Source: Chloroflexota bacterium (GTDB taxonomy: Bacteria; Chloroflexota; Limnocylindria; Limnocylindrales; CSP1-4). Taken from it: a stretch of DNA of 15,160 nucleotides. The stretch spans positions 1 through 15,160 of the forward strand of contig JACDAV010000177.1 in the NCBI GenBank assembly GCA_013695255.1, read 5' to 3'. The notes under the pieces were generated by a model. That model searched no databases. It was given only the letters and a program-made list of their open reading frames with translations, and was not told the DNA's origin. Below are positions 7,446-13,806 of this stretch, in pieces. The position numbers and the translations under genes were made by a program. The stretch's first letter is position 1, and each line of letters opens with the position of its first letter.

Positions 7446-7963
7446 TCGAGACCCGCGAGCCAGCGATCGACCTCGCCGGGCGACCTCAGCCGCACCACCA
7501 CGAGGTGTGCCGCCTCCGGCCGGCGGAGCCATGCTTCCCACCGCCGGCGCCGGCCGTGATGCGTCCGGATCGTCCACCAGATGAGCGACTTCGGGCCGAG
7601 CAGTGAGCGCCACGACTCGACGTTGCCGTTCCAGATCGGCTCGCGGCTGATCGCCCGCGAGACGGAGCGGCGGATCGTGCGGCCGAGCACGACGCCGAAG
7701 GCGAGATCGAGCCAGACGAGCGTGTCGGCGCGGGCGAGCACGATGTCGCGCACGATCGCGTAGTTGCCGTCGCAGACCCAGCGGTCGCCGGCCGTGGCTG
7801 CCCAGACCCGCTGACGGAAGACCTCGGGCGCCGCCTCCTGCCAGTCGGGGCCCCAGTTCAGGGCGTCGAGCTCGACGTACGGCAGCGCGAGCCGCTCCGC
7901 GAGCGCCCGGGCGAGCGTCGTCTTGCCGGCGCCGGAGCTGCCGACGACCGAGATCCGCTCCAT
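7442..7963 (-). CDS. P-loop NTPase, FlaR/adenylate-kinase-like
   Basis: A 173-residue small P-loop kinase-like protein of the group annotated as 'DNA topology modulation protein FlaR' or adenylate-kinase-like. The Walker A motif is GSSGAGKTT (residues 8-16). It is followed by LPYVELDALNWGPDWQE, the conserved ELD..W segment of this group, WVCDGNY, and a lid-like Arg-rich region with WWTIRTHHGRRR. The true substrate is unknown; the name reflects an old phenotype rather than a shown reaction. ATG 7963 lies 18 nt after the HAD phosphatase stop on the same strand, so the two are probably co-transcribed. The stop overlaps that of the convergent adenosine deaminase. Confidence 0.88.
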   Translation of the reverse strand: MERISVVGSSGAGKTTLARALAERLALPYVELDALNWGPDWQEAAPEVFRQRVWAATAGDRWVCDGNYAIVRDIVLARADTLVWLDLAFGVVLGRTIRRSVSRAISREPIWNGNVESWRSLLGPKSLIWWTIRTHHGRRRRWEAWLRRPEAAHLVVVRLRSPGEVDRWLAGLD

Positions 7964-7981
7964 CGCGATCGTCGGCCCTCG

Positions 7982-8821
7982 TCAGGGACCGAGCCGGTCG
8001 AGGATGGTCGCGAGCTCAGCGGCGTCGGCGGCGACGGCGGTCGGGCGGTCCGCGTCGGGTAGTGCGTCGAGGTGGAGGAGCGTCGAGACGCCGGTCAGCA
8101 TCAGGACGGACCGGCAGCCGACCGCACGGGCCGCCGCGATGTCGGTCAGCAGGCCGTCGCCGATCATCACCGCCTCCCGTGGCGAGCGCCCGACGGCATG
8201 GGCCGCCGCCTCGAGCAGGTGCGGCTCGGGCTTGCCGATCGACACCGGCGTCACCCCGGTCGTCGCCTCGACGGCGGCAACGAGCGAGCCGGCACCCGGC
8301 CGCAGCCCGCGCTCGGTCGGGTAGACGGGATCCCGGTTGGTGGCGATGAACAGGGCGCCCGCCCGGACCGCGTCGGCGGCGACGGCGAGGCGCAGGTAGG
8401 TGAGCTGGGGATCGAGCCCCACCACGACCGCGTCCGGTCCGCCGGCGGCGTCGAAGCCGTCGATCGCCTCCTGGCCGGCACGGGTCGCCGCGTGGGCAGC
8501 CGTCACCACGTCGAACCCGACGTCTCGCAGCTCGCGCTCGAGACCGCCCGCGCCCAGGACCAGCACGCGCCGGACGGCCGGGTGGTGCTCGCGCAGCCAG
8601 ATCGCGGTCGCCCGGGCCGAGCTCACGACCCGGTCCTCCTCGACGGGCGCACCCATGGCGCGGAGGCGAGTGATGTAGTCGGCGCCGTAGTGCATCGAGT
8701 TGTTGGTGACGTAGACCACGTCGTCGCCGCGCGCGGCCCGATCGGCGAGGACGGCCGCCACTCCGGGCACGGCGTCCAGGCCGCGATAGACGACGCCGTC
8801 GAGATCGACGAGGAGAAGCAC
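7982..8821 (-). CDS. HAD-IIA hydrolase (NagD/4-nitrophenylphosphatase-like)
   Basis: A 279-residue phosphatase of the HAD subfamily IIA, which hydrolyses phosphomonoesters such as sugar, glycerol or nucleotide phosphates. Motif I is DLDGVVYRG (nucleophile D6, acid D8), motif II is TNNS (39-42), the C2 cap contains ATNRDPVYPTERGLRPGAGSL (160-180, typical of NagD), motif III is K197 in GKPEP, and motif IV is GDGLLTD (221-227). Substrate is not predictable. The start is GTG 8821 so that the protein begins MLLLVDLDGV. TAGCAT (8833-8828) lies six bases upstream and there is no ribosome binding site. It heads a likely two-gene operon with the FlaR-like gene. Confidence 0.92.
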   Translation of the reverse strand: MLLLVDLDGVVYRGLDAVPGVAAVLADRAARGDDVVYVTNNSMHYGADYITRLRAMGAPVEEDRVVSSARATAIWLREHHPAVRRVLVLGAGGLERELRDVGFDVVTAAHAATRAGQEAIDGFDAAGGPDAVVVGLDPQLTYLRLAVAADAVRAGALFIATNRDPVYPTERGLRPGAGSLVAAVEATTGVTPVSIGKPEPHLLEAAAHAVGRSPREAVMIGDGLLTDIAAARAVGCRSVLMLTGVSTLLHLDALPDADRPTAVAADAAELATILDRLGP

Positions 8822-8827
8822 CCGGGG

Positions 8828-8833
8828 ATGCTA
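8828..8833 (-). promoter_or_regulatory. Putative -10 element of a leaderless transcript (HAD phosphatase)
   Basis: TAGCAT, CCCCGG (6 nt), GTG 8821. The same hexamer and spacing precede the adenosine deaminase gene. Confidence 0.55.
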
Positions 8834-8991
8834 TCCGAGTGGTCGCGCCCGCCGTGACTTTCGCCAGCCACGAGTCGCGGCCAGTCTCATCAGGCATGGA
8901 TGGCCCCCAAACGCACCCCTGGGAACCCGTTGCAGTCATCGGGTGCATGAACGCGCCGGCCAGATGCGCCCGGGATAGGGCCCAGCTAGCG

Positions 8992-9009
8992 GCCGGGGCC
9001 AACCCCGGC
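8992..9009 (-). terminator. Hairpin after nucleotidyltransferase gene
   Basis: GCCGGGG (8992-8998) and CCCCGGC (9003-9009) form a perfect 7-bp stem with a 4-nt CCAA loop, 27 nt past the nucleotidyltransferase stop on the minus strand. No T-run follows, so intrinsic termination is uncertain. Confidence 0.4.
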
Positions 9010-9035
9010 AGCCGCGAGCCGGAGTGCCGCAGGCT

Positions 9036-9629
9036 TCAGACGAGGTCCGGCAGCCAGCGATGTCCCGGGTGCGCCATGGTCAGAGCGGCTCGAAGCCAGG
9101 CTCTTGCCGCCTTCGACAACGTCTCCCGCGCGGCCTGGAAGTCGATCTCGTCCTCGGGCCGCGAGGCCTTGGCCTTGTACAGCAGCACGACCTCCGGCGG
9201 CAGGACCGGCACGCCGCCGACCCGGGAATTGAGCACCGCCGCCAGCGGCAGGGAGATGCGCGGGTCACGCCGGTACAGCCATCGGGCGTCGTCGGCCTCG
9301 TTCAACAGCACCTCGAACCGCCAGGTAGCCGCGGCGCGCGGCCGAGCCCACAGTTCGTGGATCGGCGGCTCGAGCCAGGCGCCGGCGCTCCACGGCGACA
9401 GACCGTGGCCGGGCCGCACAGCCGCAATCTCCCACTCGACGAGGTGCGTGCGGAGGGCAGCCTGGTCACGGCGCAGGATCGCGAGGTCGACGTCCTTCCG
9501 CGCCCGGATCGGTCGCCCCACGGCGAGGTCGAGCGCGTGGCCACCCGCGACCCACCACGGGAACGGCGCGGGCGTCATCGTGTCGATCGCCGCGAGCAGG
9601 TCTGGGTCCGGGTCCGGGTCGATGGTCAG
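9036..9629 (-). CDS. Nucleotidyltransferase-fold protein (aminoglycoside adenylyltransferase/LinA-like), probable CTG start
   Basis: About 197 residues. The core WWVAGGHALDLAVG (25-38) followed by KDVDLAIL with D46 and D48 matches the GG(x)ALD...KD(I/V)D pattern of minimal nucleotidyltransferases related to aminoglycoside 2''-adenylyltransferase and lincosamide nucleotidyltransferase. The remainder (FEVLLNE, RDPRISLPL, PEVVLLYKAKASRPEDEIDF) also fits that family. Homologues of this type are widespread in non-resistant soil and freshwater bacteria, so resistance should not be inferred. Start choice is odd: AGGAGG (9641-9636) sits six bases before CTG 9629, and no ATG/GTG/TTG occurs in frame near it. 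The next ATG (9578) is 17 codons in, lacks a ribosome binding site and would start just seven residues before the GGHALD motif. It is divergent from the NYN gene, 48 bp apart. Confidence 0.82.
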   Translation of the reverse strand: MTIDPDPDPDLLAAIDTMTPAPFPWWVAGGHALDLAVGRPIRARKDVDLAILRRDQAALRTHLVEWEIAAVRPGHGLSPWSAGAWLEPPIHELWARPRAAATWRFEVLLNEADDARWLYRRDPRISLPLAAVLNSRVGGVPVLPPEVVLLYKAKASRPEDEIDFQAARETLSKAARAWLRAALTMAHPGHRWLPDLV

Positions 9630-9635
9630 GCGAGG

Positions 9636-9641
9636 CCTCCT
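9636..9641 (-). promoter_or_regulatory. Ribosome binding site that decides a CTG start
   Basis: AGGAGG, a perfect Shine-Dalgarno core, 6 nt upstream of CTG at 9629 in the nucleotidyltransferase frame. It sits within the 48-bp divergent gap shared with the NYN gene promoter. Confidence 0.6.
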
Positions 9642-9664
9642 GTCGCACGGCTGCAGCCGGGGTC

Positions 9665-9670
9665 TACGAT
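9665..9670 (+). promoter_or_regulatory. Putative -10 element of a leaderless transcript (NYN gene)
   Basis: TACGAT, GCCACGA (7 nt), ATG 9678. An in-frame ATG at 9669 overlaps the hexamer itself, so 9678 is the likelier start. Confidence 0.55.
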
Positions 9671-9677
9671 GCCACGA

Positions 9678-10280
9678 ATGCCACGGCCCGGAAGCGCCAC
9701 GAACCCCCTCGACGGCACGGACCGGCTGCTCGTCGACGGCTCGAACCTGCTCCACGCGCTCCGGCGGGGCGCGGAGCCGGCGCCGGCCGCGGCCCTGATC
9801 GGACGGCTTCGCGGCGCGGTTCCCGCGACGGTCGGGATCGAGCTCATCCTCGACGGGCTGCCGGATCGCGGCATGCACAACACGCGGATCGCCTCCGGGC
9901 TGATCGTCCGCTACAGCGGTCGGCGGACCGGCGACCAGGTGCTGATCGGCATGGTCGACGAGGCGGCGCGGGCCGTCGGCGGAGCGGGCGGTCAGCGGCG
10001 GGCCAGCCTCGACAACGTCCTCGTCGTCACCGACGACCACCAGCTGCGGGTGGCGCTCCGCGAGCGGGGCGTGCGATCGGCCGGGACGCACTGGCTCATC
10101 GGCCGGCTGGAGCGGGAACGCATCGAGGGGCCGGCGATCGGCAACCGGCGGCCCCCCGCGATGACCGCCTCACAGGCCGCCGCGACGAACGACGGCGAGC
10201 CGGAGCGTCCGGGATGGCGGCCCGGCCGCGGCGCGACGGCGAAGCGCGGCAACCCCAGACGCGGTCACCCGCCGGGCTGA
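9678..10280 (+). CDS. NYN/PIN-like domain protein (YacP-related putative RNase)
   Basis: A 200-residue product. Residues about 15-135 show the PIN-like NYN pattern: LLVDGSNLLHAL (D20 and N23), ELILDGLPD (D59), GDQVLIGMVDE (D86) and VLVVTDD (D119, D120), an acidic cluster expected to bind metal for RNA cleavage. NYN/YacP proteins are predicted ribonucleases in RNA processing or decay. The C-terminal 50 residues are basic and low-complexity (Arg, Gly, Pro, Lys), probably disordered and nucleic-acid binding. The gene begins a plus-strand series with the zinc-ribbon gene 77 bp downstream, which has its own promoter motif. The family call is motif-based; the particular substrate is unknown. Confidence 0.82.
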   Translation: MPRPGSATNPLDGTDRLLVDGSNLLHALRRGAEPAPAAALIGRLRGAVPATVGIELILDGLPDRGMHNTRIASGLIVRYSGRRTGDQVLIGMVDEAARAVGGAGGQRRASLDNVLVVTDDHQLRVALRERGVRSAGTHWLIGRLERERIEGPAIGNRRPPAMTASQAAATNDGEPERPGWRPGRGATAKRGNPRRGHPPG

Positions 10281-10344
10281 CGGCAACGGCCCAGCACCGG
10301 TCGCCGAGCGTCCGGAGCCGTGGGGGCAGCAGCCGATCCCCCGC

Positions 10345-10350
10345 TACAAT
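10345..10350 (+). promoter_or_regulatory. Putative -10 element of a leaderless transcript (zinc-ribbon gene)
   Basis: TACAAT, one base from the TATAAT consensus, then CGCCGAC (7 nt) and GTG 10358. This is the closest match to consensus of the leaderless candidates. No -35 is evident. Confidence 0.6.
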
Positions 10351-10357
10351 CGCCGAC

Positions 10358-10837
10358 GTGGATGTCGTCGACGCGCTCGAGGCTTTCTGGAACGGCCTCC
10401 TCGAGTTCATGAGCCAGTTCATCATCCCCGACTGGGGCGGGCTCATCGGCCTGCTGCCGATGTTTCTGCTGATCGGGGTCCTCGGGCCCATCCTGTCGCT
10501 CCTCCTGCTCGCTCACCTCATCTACTTCATCCGCCGGCCGCGCGCCCCGCTGGCCGAGCCGCCGGAACCCGTGCTCGCTCCGATCGCCGGCGACGGACAG
10601 CCCGTGTTTCCGACCGGCGAGCCGTTCTGCTCTCGGGACGGCCTGATCTACCCGCCGAACGTCACCCGCTGCGAGACCTGCGGCGAGGGGCTGACCGTGC
10701 GCTGCCCGAAGTGCGGCGTCGCGCGGACGGCGGCGATGGACACCTGCGGCAACTGCGGGCTCGTGCTGAAGATCCGGGCCCAGAACCAGGTGGTTCGGGC
10801 GACCCCGCCGCCGCCCGGCGGTCGGGCAGTCGCATGA
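10358..10837 (+). CDS. Membrane-anchored zinc-ribbon protein, unknown function
   Basis: A 159-residue protein with an amphipathic N-terminus (1-28), a strong transmembrane segment (about 29-57, GLLPMFLLIGVLGPILSLLL) and a basic stop (FIRRPR). A soluble cytosolic region carries seven cysteines: C91, CETC (C105, C108), CPKC (C116, C119) and CGNC (C130, C133). The last three pairs form CxxC knuckles of zinc-ribbon/rubredoxin-like type, and C91 with a nearby residue may complete a second site. Similar double zinc-ribbon proteins are usually of unknown role. GTG 10358 is chosen because TACAAT precedes it by seven bases and because the upstream continuation of the frame is not protein-like. It is followed by CcsB, which needs thiol chemistry, but a link is only positional. 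Confidence 0.8.
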   Translation: MDVVDALEAFWNGLLEFMSQFIIPDWGGLIGLLPMFLLIGVLGPILSLLLLAHLIYFIRRPRAPLAEPPEPVLAPIAGDGQPVFPTGEPFCSRDGLIYPPNVTRCETCGEGLTVRCPKCGVARTAAMDTCGNCGLVLKIRAQNQVVRATPPPPGGRAVA

Positions 10838-10875
10838 CGCCGGCAGCCGCATGACCGGGGCAGCCGCATGACCGG
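10825..10875 (+). repeat. Three 17-bp tandem repeats across the zinc-ribbon stop codon
   Basis: GGCAGCCGCATGACCGG is repeated exactly at 10842-10858 and 10859-10875, preceded by a diverged copy at 10825-10841 that contains the zinc-ribbon TGA stop. Each unit carries GCATGA. Not in a coding frame after the stop. Confidence 0.75.
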
Positions 10876-10941
10876 GGCCCCAGCGTCCAGAACGGACCGT
10901 CGGCAACCGATGCGTCCCGGCCGGCGTCCCTGAGGCAGGCT

Positions 10942-11886
10942 ATGGCGCAGATTTCTCAGCTCCTGTTCACCGTCGGCACCATCGCCCTCGCCGTGGGCTT
11001 CGCGGCCCACGTGGGGCACGCCGTGCTGCTCGCCAACGGCCGGCGAACCCTCCCCGCGCTGGCCTCGAGCGTCCGGCCGGCGTGGGCCGGCGTCGTCGGC
11101 GGCAGCTTCGCGGCTCGGACCGTTGGCACGGCAGGGGCCGCCGGGACGCCGCTCAGCGCCGGCGTCAGTCCGCTGGGGCGAGCGGCGCGCGCCGTCACGC
11201 TGGTCGCCTTCGGGCTGCTCGTCGGCTCCCTGCTCCTGCGCGGCTACCTCGTCGGTCGCGGACCGTGGGGCAACCTGTTCGAGTTCAGCGTGGCGTTCGG
11301 CACATCGATCCTCGGCGGCTACCTGCTCCTCGAACGGCGCTACCCGATCCGATCGATGGGCTTCATCCCGGCCGGCGTCGCCCTCGCCATGCTGCTCTAC
11401 GCCTCGAGCCTTCCGTCCGCCATCGAGCCGCTCGTCCCGGCGCTCCAGAACGCGCCGCTGCTCACGATCCACGTCGGCATGGCGGTTCTGAGCTACGGGA
11501 TCTTCGCCACCAGCTTCGCCGCCGGCGTGGCCTACCTCGTCCAGGGCAAGGACGACCGCTTCGCCTGGCTGCCGGGGCACAAGGTCCTCGACGAGGTCGC
11601 CTACCGGGCGGTCATCATCGGCTTCCCGATCTTCGCCACGATGATCATCCTGGGCTCGTGGTGGGCGTCGATCGCCTGGTCGCGCTATTGGGGCTGGGAT
11701 CCCAAGGAGACGGCCGCGCTCGTGACCTGGCTCACCTACGCCGTCTACCTGCATGCCCGCAACCAGCGGTCCTGGGCGGGCCGACCGGCCGCGCTGCTCC
11801 TGGTCGTGGGCTTCGGGATGGTGCTCGTGACCTACTCGGGCTCGCTCTGGTTCAGCGGCCTGCACGCGTACAGCGGCCTCAACTGA
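10942..11886 (+). CDS. ccsB: c-type cytochrome biogenesis protein CcsB/CcsA (ResC-like)
   Basis: Integral membrane component of the System II cytochrome c maturation complex, which delivers heme across the membrane and works with a ResB/Ccs1 partner. The 314 residues contain about eight membrane helices. Hallmarks are GPWGNLFEF (107-115), IHVGMAVLSYGIF (H177), the tryptophan-rich WGWDPKETAALVTWL (250-264) of the heme-binding WWD-type domain, and YSGSLWFSGLHAYSGL near the C-terminus (H308). H177 and H308 are plausible heme ligands. Residues about 35-80 hold a poorly conserved Ala/Gly-rich insert between the first two helices. The start ATG 10942 has GAGG about seven bases upstream. No resB or thioredoxin-like resA is visible within this window; the partner would have to be elsewhere. 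A lipoprotein gene begins 17 bp downstream. Confidence 0.95.
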   Translation: MAQISQLLFTVGTIALAVGFAAHVGHAVLLANGRRTLPALASSVRPAWAGVVGGSFAARTVGTAGAAGTPLSAGVSPLGRAARAVTLVAFGLLVGSLLLRGYLVGRGPWGNLFEFSVAFGTSILGGYLLLERRYPIRSMGFIPAGVALAMLLYASSLPSAIEPLVPALQNAPLLTIHVGMAVLSYGIFATSFAAGVAYLVQGKDDRFAWLPGHKVLDEVAYRAVIIGFPIFATMIILGSWWASIAWSRYWGWDPKETAALVTWLTYAVYLHARNQRSWAGRPAALLLVVGFGMVLVTYSGSLWFSGLHAYSGLN

Positions 11887-11903
11887 GGGGCGCGCGGACC
11901 GCG

Positions 11904-12476
11904 ATGGGGCGTCCGGGGCGGGTGGCGAGGTGGGTCGGGCGAACGCGCGGCCTGGCGGTCGCGGTCGGGCTGGCGGCGCCGATCGTGTCCGGGTGCGGGC
12001 TCCTGTTCGGCTACCCGCCGTACGACGAGGCCTTCCCGACTCCCTCGGTGGTCGCCACCTACCGCACCGGCTCGGCCACCATTGAGCTCGGCGATGGGAC
12101 GACGATCGAGCTCGATCGCCTCGCGGACGGCGCGACCCTCATGTCCGAGACCGGCACGTCAGTCCGCTGGAGCAGCCCGGACGGCTGGCACGTGACGCTG
12201 CAAGGAGCCGGTTCCGAGTTCGGACTCGGCCCGGCCGCCTATCTGCAGCTCGATCTCGTCCAGGAATCGGAGCACTGGACGACGGCCTACGACTCGTCCC
12301 GCTGCATCGTTGACGTCGAGGTCGCGGACGAGAGCGCGGTTCGCGGCACAGCGACATGCCGCGGCGTGCAGTGGTACGACGCGCTCGACCAGGGCGTCGG
12401 CTGGGAGATGGAGGGCCCGGAGGCCCTCGACGAACCGGAGTTCGACGCCGAGATCGCCTTCGAGGCGACGCCGTAG
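11904..12476 (+). CDS. Putative lipoprotein, unknown function
   Basis: A 190-residue product, no family recognised. The N-terminus is a lipoprotein signal: Arg-rich n-region, hydrophobic segment (16-28) and the lipobox VSGC with the modified cysteine at C31. The mature part is acidic and predicted mostly beta (short strands around TIELGDGTTIELDRL, VRWSSPDGWHVTLQG), with two further cysteines (about C133 and C149) that could form a disulfide outside the membrane. ATG 11904 lies 17 bp after ccsB, so the two are probably co-transcribed. The ribosome binding site is weak; an internal GTG six codons in is possible. Co-expression with ccsB may mean a role in envelope redox or cytochrome assembly, but this is only positional. 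Confidence 0.78.
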   Translation: MGRPGRVARWVGRTRGLAVAVGLAAPIVSGCGLLFGYPPYDEAFPTPSVVATYRTGSATIELGDGTTIELDRLADGATLMSETGTSVRWSSPDGWHVTLQGAGSEFGLGPAAYLQLDLVQESEHWTTAYDSSRCIVDVEVADESAVRGTATCRGVQWYDALDQGVGWEMEGPEALDEPEFDAEIAFEATP

Positions 12477-12537
12477 CGCAACGAGTTGGAGCGACCCGGC
12501 TCGGGGCGGGCCTGACCGGTCGCGGGCCGCGTGTCCG

Positions 12538-13056
12538 TCAGGGACGGCGATCGTCGAAGAAGCGCAGCTCGGGATGCACGGCACCGTCGCGGTCGACCTC
12601 GAGCAGGGCCCACGAATAGCGCGGTTGCCGGCGCTTGTCCGTGGGCGAGCCAGGATTGACGAGCCAGCGGCCATCCGGCAGCCGCTCGACCAGGGGGATG
12701 TGGCTGTGGCCGAACAGCACAGCGTCCACCTCGCCGGGAACGAAGGTGCCGGCGGCACGCTCTGGCGTGGTCTGCCCGACGCCTAGGTCGCCATGGACGA
12801 GGCCGAACCGGACTCCCGCCACCTCGACGATTCGCCGCCGACCGAACCGAGCCGCGAGCTCGGGGCCATCGTTGTTGCCCGCCACCGCATCGAAGGGTGC
12901 GATCGCCTCGAACAGCGCCGGCACGTCCGGCCCGGTGAAGTCGCCGAGATGGAGGATCAGCTCCACGCCCTCGTCACGGAGGCCGTTCACGAGCGCTCGG
13001 GGGAGGGCGCGCCCGAACCTGGGCAAGTGCGTGTCCGAGACGAGCCCGATCCGCAA
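12538..13056 (-). CDS. YfcE/MJ0936-type metallophosphoesterase
   Basis: A 172-residue calcineurin-like phosphoesterase with the full motif set: SDTH (D8, H10), HLGD (D39), GNND (N61), VHGD (H88) and FGHSH (H117, H119). These bind two metals for phosphodiester or monoester hydrolysis. The short length with no cap places it in the YfcE/MJ0936 group, whose physiological substrates are mostly unknown. I choose TTG 13056 so that the protein begins MRIGLVSDTHLP, as relatives do. The frame remains open upstream but only inside the lipase gene. The lipase stop is 5 bp upstream, so translation is probably coupled. Confidence 0.9.
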   Translation of the reverse strand: MRIGLVSDTHLPRFGRALPRALVNGLRDEGVELILHLGDFTGPDVPALFEAIAPFDAVAGNNDGPELAARFGRRRIVEVAGVRFGLVHGDLGVGQTTPERAAGTFVPGEVDAVLFGHSHIPLVERLPDGRWLVNPGSPTDKRRQPRYSWALLEVDRDGAVHPELRFFDDRRP

Positions 13057-13061
13057 ACCCG

Positions 13062-13739
13062 CTACTTGAACGTGCCGCTGCAGGTCCGGTCGACCGCCGC
13101 GAGGACATGCGTGAAGACGGTCCGGTCGTTGTCCATCTCGTTGTGGCCAGGTCCGGGGACCTGGACGTGGCAAGCGCCGCCGTCGAGGCGCGAGGAGGAG
13201 GTCGGGACGACGCCGTCGGTCGTGGAGTAGATAGTCGTCCAGTAGACGGCCGGAGAGCCGGCGTTCGGGGTGTCGTCGCCGCGGTTGAGATCACGCAGGA
13301 AGCGACTCGTGGGGCACATCTGCCCGCCGCTGCTGCTGGGCAGCACGCAGGCGGAGTAGATGCCGTACTGCAGGGTCCCGAGCGAGACGTAGCTGTCCAC
13401 GACGGGCGGCTTCAGGAACTTGATGAAGTGGCGGGATGACAGGCCGCCCATCGACTGGGCCACGATGTCCGCCCGCGACCAGCCCTGGGCCGCGATGAAG
13501 TCCCGGATCTGGGCGGCGTTCCTGATGTTGTCCTCGGTCGCGAGATCGATTGCCACCGCGGTCCGGCCCTGCTCCTGGAACATGGCGATCATGTCCGCCC
13601 ACGTGGACGTGTCCCCACGCCAGCCGTGAACGAGGAGGATGGGGTCCGGCGCGGACGCCGCCGCCGGGACCACGCCGCCAAGAGCCGCGGCGGCGGCCAG
13701 GAAGATCGCCGCAAACCGACGGCGGACGCGTCCTCGCAT
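13062..13739 (-). CDS. Secreted lipase/esterase, alpha/beta-hydrolase fold (lipase class 2-like)
   Basis: A 225-residue exported serine hydrolase resembling Bacillus LipA/EstA-type small lipases. The signal peptide covers about residues 1-30 (RRR, hydrophobic core, AAASA before the mature PDPILLVHGW). The oxyanion region is LLVHGW (35-40). The nucleophile is S96 in AQSMGG, where Ala replaces the first Gly of GxSxG as in that family. The acid is D175 in YSTTDGVVP and the base is H199 in GPGHNEM. Cysteines at 131, 142, 190 and 220 could give two disulfides in the secreted enzyme. ATG 13739 is preceded by GGAGGA at eight bases. A TAGAGT hexamer further upstream overlaps the stop codon of the XRE gene. 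The metallophosphoesterase follows 5 bp downstream. Confidence 0.9.
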   Translation of the reverse strand: MRGRVRRRFAAIFLAAAAALGGVVPAAASAPDPILLVHGWRGDTSTWADMIAMFQEQGRTAVAIDLATEDNIRNAAQIRDFIAAQGWSRADIVAQSMGGLSSRHFIKFLKPPVVDSYVSLGTLQYGIYSACVLPSSSGGQMCPTSRFLRDLNRGDDTPNAGSPAVYWTTIYSTTDGVVPTSSSRLDGGACHVQVPGPGHNEMDNDRTVFTHVLAAVDRTCSGTFK

Positions 13740-13800
13740 CGATCTCGTCCTCCAGGTCCGCGCCGCGGGTCATGCTCCTGTTTCGTCGCGGCGATGGCCG

Positions 13801-13806
13801 ACTCTA
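13801..13806 (-). promoter_or_regulatory. Possible -10 of the lipase gene, overlapping the XRE-gene stop
   Basis: TAGAGT on the minus strand; its first three bases are the TAG stop of the upstream XRE gene. It would give a leader of about 55 nt containing the GGAGGA ribosome binding site of the lipase. Confidence 0.3.

Noticed and set aside
9036..9629. Antibiotic resistance gene (aminoglycoside or lincosamide nucleotidyltransferase)
   Set aside because: Only the fold and metal-binding Asp pair are seen. Chromosomal members of this fold are common without resistance, and there is no mobile context.
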